Assembly (NCBI GenBank): GCA_027574665.1
Contig: CM050651.1
Span: 1,985,501-2,049,500, forward strand
DNA from: Rhynochetos jubatus
Lineage: Eukaryota > Chordata > Aves > Eurypygiformes > Rhynochetidae
Length of the DNA stretch: 64,000 nucleotides
Reading direction: 5' to 3'
The notes under the pieces are model-generated. The model did no database searches, was not told where the DNA came from, and saw only the letters and a program-made list of their open reading frames with translations. The position numbers were made by a program, and so were the translations under genes. This document shows, piece by piece, positions 59,491 to 64,000 of the stretch (the first letter of the stretch is position 1; the number at the start of each line of letters is the position of its first letter).

Positions 59491-60499
59491 GTAAGTGGGA
59501 AATCTTTCCACCCCATTCCTTTTGATTTGACCTTTGACTAAACAGATTTCTTTTTGCTACATGGATGATACTGCATCCCCTGGATGCAGTGTGTTGCTTT
59601 ATCCTGGATGAGGCAGTGATTTCTACACCATCATTTTCAAAACTATGTTTGCAAGAAATAAAATATTATCTATCATCTTCTGTATTACTGAATGAAGACA
59701 AAATTTTGCCAGTGCAAATCCTTGTTAGATGGCAATAAAATCTGATTTTTCTGCCCATGTGAATTAATTTCCATAATGGAATTGCATTATTGATACTTCT
59801 TAAGGAAGTTGTGTTTCTTTGTTTATACAATGTAATGTTTAATCATATAAGAATCTAACTCAGAGCTCTCTGGTGTAAAGACAGTTCTTGGGAGGCTTCG
59901 CAGCGACTCAGGACTTAACTCATACTGAAATGAAGAGAAATAATACTTCTATTGTAAGTATTTCATTAGTTACCAGTAAAAAAATCTGAGATCTTAAAAA
60001 AAAAAAAAAAAAAAAAAAAGGAGGAAAAAACAAAAGTGAAAAATAAAAAGGTTGTCTAAGAGAAACATAGCCTAGTTACCATATGACATGAGTTTCGTTT
60101 AGTGATATCCAGTCATTGCCTGTGGGTAACTGGCATTTTCCTACAGCAATTTTTCCTTTTATTTTTAAGTCACTTGAATGCTTATGAGTAAGGGCACCCC
60201 AGAGACCTAAATGTGTGAGAAACTCTGCATGGAAACAAACAGCACACACTTACACTGTCCTAATAACGTTGTGCAACTGGGTTTGGTCAGAAAGAATAAT
60301 GAGGGGAATGTCATTCCTCAGCCTGCTCCAGGCTAGTGTCAGGGGACCTCTGGTTCTTTTTCCCCTGCTCTGTTTTTGCAATTAGTTTTATATTATTAAA
60401 ACCAGTCTTAGTATAGTATCTCCCCATCACTGAGCAAGGAAGTATTTTCCTTTCCTTGATTTCTCACTCTGACCCTATTTTCTTTTTCTTGTTTTTCAG
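59491..60499. other. Possible intron; otherwise nothing recognised
   Basis: AT-rich, with a 24-base A run at 59996-60019. It begins with GTAAGT and ends in a long pyrimidine tract and CAG, so it could be the intron between the two exon-like blocks. Confidence 0.3.
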
Positions 60500-60731
60500 C
60501 AAAGAAACTTGCCTGCCAGGGGTAACAGAGGAGAATGTGTGGGCTCAAATCCCGCTGTAGCAGAGAAGGGAGGATTAAATAAGGGTCTTCCTGAGGGCCT
60601 TAGCTGACCCAGCACTGATGGGAACACTGCGCTGCTTGCAATTCTCCACCCCCAGCTGAAAAAAACTCGTTTGCTGCTCAGTTTGTGAAAGAAGGATACT
60701 GGCACCTTTCCCTTCTGGAGAACGGATGGAG
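60500..60731 (+). ncRNA. Candidate non-coding or 5' UTR exon B, plus strand
   Basis: One of the best acceptors in the window: TTTTCTTTTTCTTGTTTTTCAG ends at 60499. The donor ATGGAG|GTATGT begins at 60732. The 232-nt block is GC-richer than its surroundings, and stops occur in every frame, so it is not a coding exon. Together with 59386-59490 it suggests a spliced lncRNA or the untranslated 5' part of a gene further right. No CpG-rich promoter is visible upstream. Confidence 0.32.
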
Positions 60732-63700
60732 GTATGTCCCTGAAAATCCCTGAGAAAACCCCTACTTCTCCGTGCCAGCTTTGCCTTCTGATACCCATAG
60801 GCATTTTCCTGGAGAGCATTGTGTACCATGCAGACCCTGCCCGCAGCTACCAACTTCAGCTCAGGTTGCCTCCTCACATACCCCAGAGGCAGCTAGCACA
60901 AACCAAAGCTGCCCGCCATCCTGTCTGGGCTCTGCTTCCACTGTCACTGGCAAGAGTGCACCCACCAGCAAAAGGTCACCTCCCTGTCAGGTGTAAAGGC
61001 TGCGGAGCCAAGGGCTTGAAGCTGAGTCTCTGGTCCATTCGGCACTGCTTACCCAAATAGACCCTTGGGGGCATCCGTGGCAAAGGCTGTGGAAGCAGGT
61101 CTGGTATCAGTATGTTGCACAGAGGTGAGCTACTCGCGAGATCTCATTCAAGTTGGGAACAGTAAAATCTACTGGCAGCAGTTGTACCACTTTTCCTTTG
61201 CCTTTCTACCCTATTGGCTTCACTGAGCACCGTGCAGCTGAAAATTTACAGAGCTGACAGGGTCTAGCTGTCACCCACTGCGATATCACTGTTAGACCAT
61301 GATGATAAATGAGGTATTTTATCTTGGGGAAGTTAACTTTTGCAGATAGGCTTTGTTTCCAATTTCTTTCTCTATTACCACATGCCAGGACAAATGTCCC
61401 CTCCTCGTGTCCTCCGACTTCTTGGAACAACGATGCCTGCCTCTGCCTTCAGTGTCGATATGAGAATAGGCAAGAAAACAATCAAGGACAGAGCTGTGAA
61501 AGTTCTACCTCAACAAAATATGGCATCATCTTCTGGAGTTTATTTAACCAGAGGCTGGAGGCTTTTTTTAAAAAAAAAACAATAATTTTGCTTAAAATGA
61601 AACATTAGTAAGCTTAAGATTTCAACCTTAAATAATCCTTAAAGTTTCTGCTCTTGTTGTCCTAAAGTACTACATGGCTTTTGTCATTTTTCTAGGTGAC
61701 AAGCCAAAGCATAAGGTCAGTGAGAATATTTTATGTTCATTGCTATAACGCTGTTCACAAAAGGAAAAAGGCAGCTTGAAAACCAAGATGGGTTAGGGTG
61801 TTCCACTGGTTGATTCATGCTGAAATTCTCTTGTATTTAAAAGATTCCACCTAGCATACAACTTTATTGCTTACAAAATAAATCCTGTTTGATTGCCAAA
61901 GTATTATTGGCATGAGGGCCCAGTTGTTAGTCCAATGCTCTTGGCTCAAACACCATTTTTGCACCACCAAGGAATTTATATGTAACATTCTTTTATTACT
62001 CATGACCTTCCAAAAACAACTTTTGGGAAGATGACAAATAACAAATACAGTATCTTCCAGATATCAAAGATGATTCCTTAAAATCTGAGCCAAGGCCTGC
62101 TTTTCAGTAAAAAGCATTGCAGAGATAAGCAGGAAAGCAGAATTTTGAAGAACTTCAATGAGGTTCATGCAGCCTCAAATGCTGCTTTTTTGTTGGTTTT
62201 CCCCAGTGTTTTTGACACTGATTATTTTAGAATCAGGATTTCCAAATTATTAAAACATAAAAGAAAATAGCAAATGCTGCTAACTACAGAGAGGTTTGTG
62301 AAATAATGAATCAGGATGGACTGCAAGAGCCTGTAACCAAATAAAGCACAAACATTTTAATATCTATGGATGATACAGGCAACCCGCAGGCGATATAGAT
62401 GACATACCACGCCACTGGCCTGTTTGAACTGATGCTAAACATCAAGGCTCACTCCATATCTGAGCTGGATCTTCAAAACATTCTGCTCTCAGTGAAGTCC
62501 CAGTATGTTTTCTCTCAATTTTTGACTTTCATGCCTATAGGGCTTAGAAAAATGCATTACTGAGTCTAGATAAAACTCAGGAAAAGCACCGTATGAACAC
62601 CAATTTTCACTATTTCTCAAAACTTGATGTAATTTTGAAGCTTGAAGGTTGCATTTCTGGGTGATATCTAAACACCTTAAAAATGCCAGTAATAACATTA
62701 AAAGATCGTAAAAGGGAGAAAAGTTCAGGTGAAACAGTACTTCTAAGACAGTTCTTGTCTCATGGAAGTTCTTGTACAATTTTGGGAAACTGTTGGCATG
62801 AACAGCTGACAAGGTATTTTGCCAGTTTATATCTGATATGTTCTTTCTGTCAGGACAAATTTTATCGTTTCTTATTTTTAAGTATTGACAATACTGAACT
62901 GTATATAAGAGGAGTGGGCATAACTCGTAACTGTGCTGAAAAATGAAGTGGAAAATGTAACAGCCAGTAATGTAATATTGAGTTGAAGGCATGTTTTTGC
63001 ATAATATAGTTTCCCACTTTCAGAAAATGTGTTCCAAAGCATACTAGAAGGTATAACTGTGAAACTGAAGCTGACTCTCAGGCAACAGAACTGAGCTAAG
63101 TTAGCAAGTGGTATAGCAACACAGGATACTAAAACAACCTGGTAAATAAGTGATGAATAATAGAATTCTGAGGAAAGTTAAGCATGAATCATCCAACTTG
63201 CTAGCCCACCTCAACAAAAAACAAACTAAACAAGCAAAACCTCAACAACAAAAAAAGCCTTTATTTGCAATCCTGCTTCAGCTAGCTATTATTTACAAAA
63301 AGATTTTAGAGATTTTTTTGTTGTGCTTTGGGTGGGTTTCTTTAATTAAAATCACTGTAAATTGAAGATCAATAAGCCTTGCTTCAATATAAAAGAAGTT
63401 AGATGAAATGATAATTAAATTTAAATAATGTAGTCCTGAGCTAGAGTGGCTTTTAATGGAAAATAAAAGGGAGCTGAAAAGATCAGCACTTAAAAAGGTA
63501 AGGGGAAATAATCTTATGATGAACATAAAGCACATAATTGACCCCGACAGATATTCAGTATTCAAAAAGATATAGATTACCTTAATTTACTAAACACTTT
63601 AAAGGGATATAAATTCTTGCGCTTCACAGTTAAACCCAATTTCTGGGTTTAATGGGAAAAAAGAAAAGAAACTTTCACTGCGTATGCTTGTTATTTCTTC

Positions 63701-64000
63701 ATTGACCATAAGGTAATTTCTTGGGATTTTTCTCCAGTACTAAATTCCGACAGGAGCAGATTGCTGGGGCTGATTCTGGCTGGTAATTCAAGTTACACCT
63801 CTGCTGTGCAAGTAACTACAAGGTGAGACAGATACAGTGCAGAGACAGAAAAGATGAGAAAAGGAAACAGAAATATTTCCCCCTTCAAGAAACTGGTTAC
63901 AGCACTGGCATGTCTTTTAGGAAATCCCTGTATCCCTGCTGTCCTCCTAAGATGCTCTAGTTCAGCCCCTGGAAAGAAGACACAAAGTGACCCTTTAGCA
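60732..64000. other. No recognisable gene
   Basis: The region 60732-61060 stays GC-richer, then it is AT-rich to the end. The 167-codon minus frame at 62489-62992 has an overlapping 87-codon plus frame and no recognisable motif; a frame this long is expected about once or twice by chance here. No repeat was recognised. Confidence 0.45.

Noticed and set aside
62489-62992. 167-codon minus open frame
   Set aside because: No recognisable motif, low-complexity AT-rich codons, an overlapping plus frame; a frame of this length is expected about once or twice by chance in 64 kb.
1-64000. CRISPR array, prokaryotic operon or phage content
   Set aside because: No regularly spaced repeats or dense coding; CR1 and avian LTR relics show this is a vertebrate genome.

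Overview
The window looks like intergenic or intronic DNA from a bird, most likely a neoavian. Two things point that way. There are several CR1 LINE fragments, including copies with the diagnostic ATTCTATG-type 3' tail. There are also two long terminal repeat (LTR) relics, plus a short possible third, whose ends read TGTCATGGTTTA or close variants, as in avian endogenous retroviruses. No protein-coding gene of a known family could be recognised. Repeat density is low and base composition is AT-rich, with a few GC-rich patches that are LTR-derived or unexplained.

Layout. 1-6 kb: unremarkable, except for a splice-flanked open segment near 3.1 kb that can be read on either strand. 6.06-6.96 kb: GC-rich ERV LTR relic. 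8.0-8.3 kb: unexplained GC-rich patch. 8.8 kb: well-bounded exon-like block on the minus strand. 9.8, 12.6-13.2 and 14.9 kb: CR1 fragments. 17.2 kb: possible signal-peptide-like first exon, minus strand. 21.3 kb: old dispersed repeat. 22.2-23.7 kb: the largest CR1 copy, with endonuclease and reverse-transcriptase C-terminal parts but no catalytic core. 24.3 kb: unexplained 77-codon open frame. 26.7-27.2 kb: LTR relic. 27.7-28.0 kb: TAAT/ATTA-dense block resembling a conserved non-coding element. 28.4, 29.3 and 32.7 kb: more CR1.

The most striking structure is at 29,978-31,080. A 951-bp segment that is about 99% identical to 35,778-36,727 sits between two perfect 76-bp direct repeats. This reads as a recent duplicative insertion with an unusually long target duplication. 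Past it lie a 39-bp-arm imperfect hairpin at 38.0 kb, a short LTR-terminus-like piece at 42.2 kb, exon-like blocks at 43.5, 46.4 and 52.3-52.7 kb, a perfect 13-bp hairpin at 51.8 kb, and a pair of exon-like blocks at 59.4 and 60.5 kb that would suit a non-coding RNA or 5' UTR.

The exon calls rest only on splice signals and open frames seen by eye; a 64-kb stretch yields some of these by chance, so they carry low confidence. No rRNA, tRNA or intact mobile element was identified, and nothing suggests a multi-gene system.
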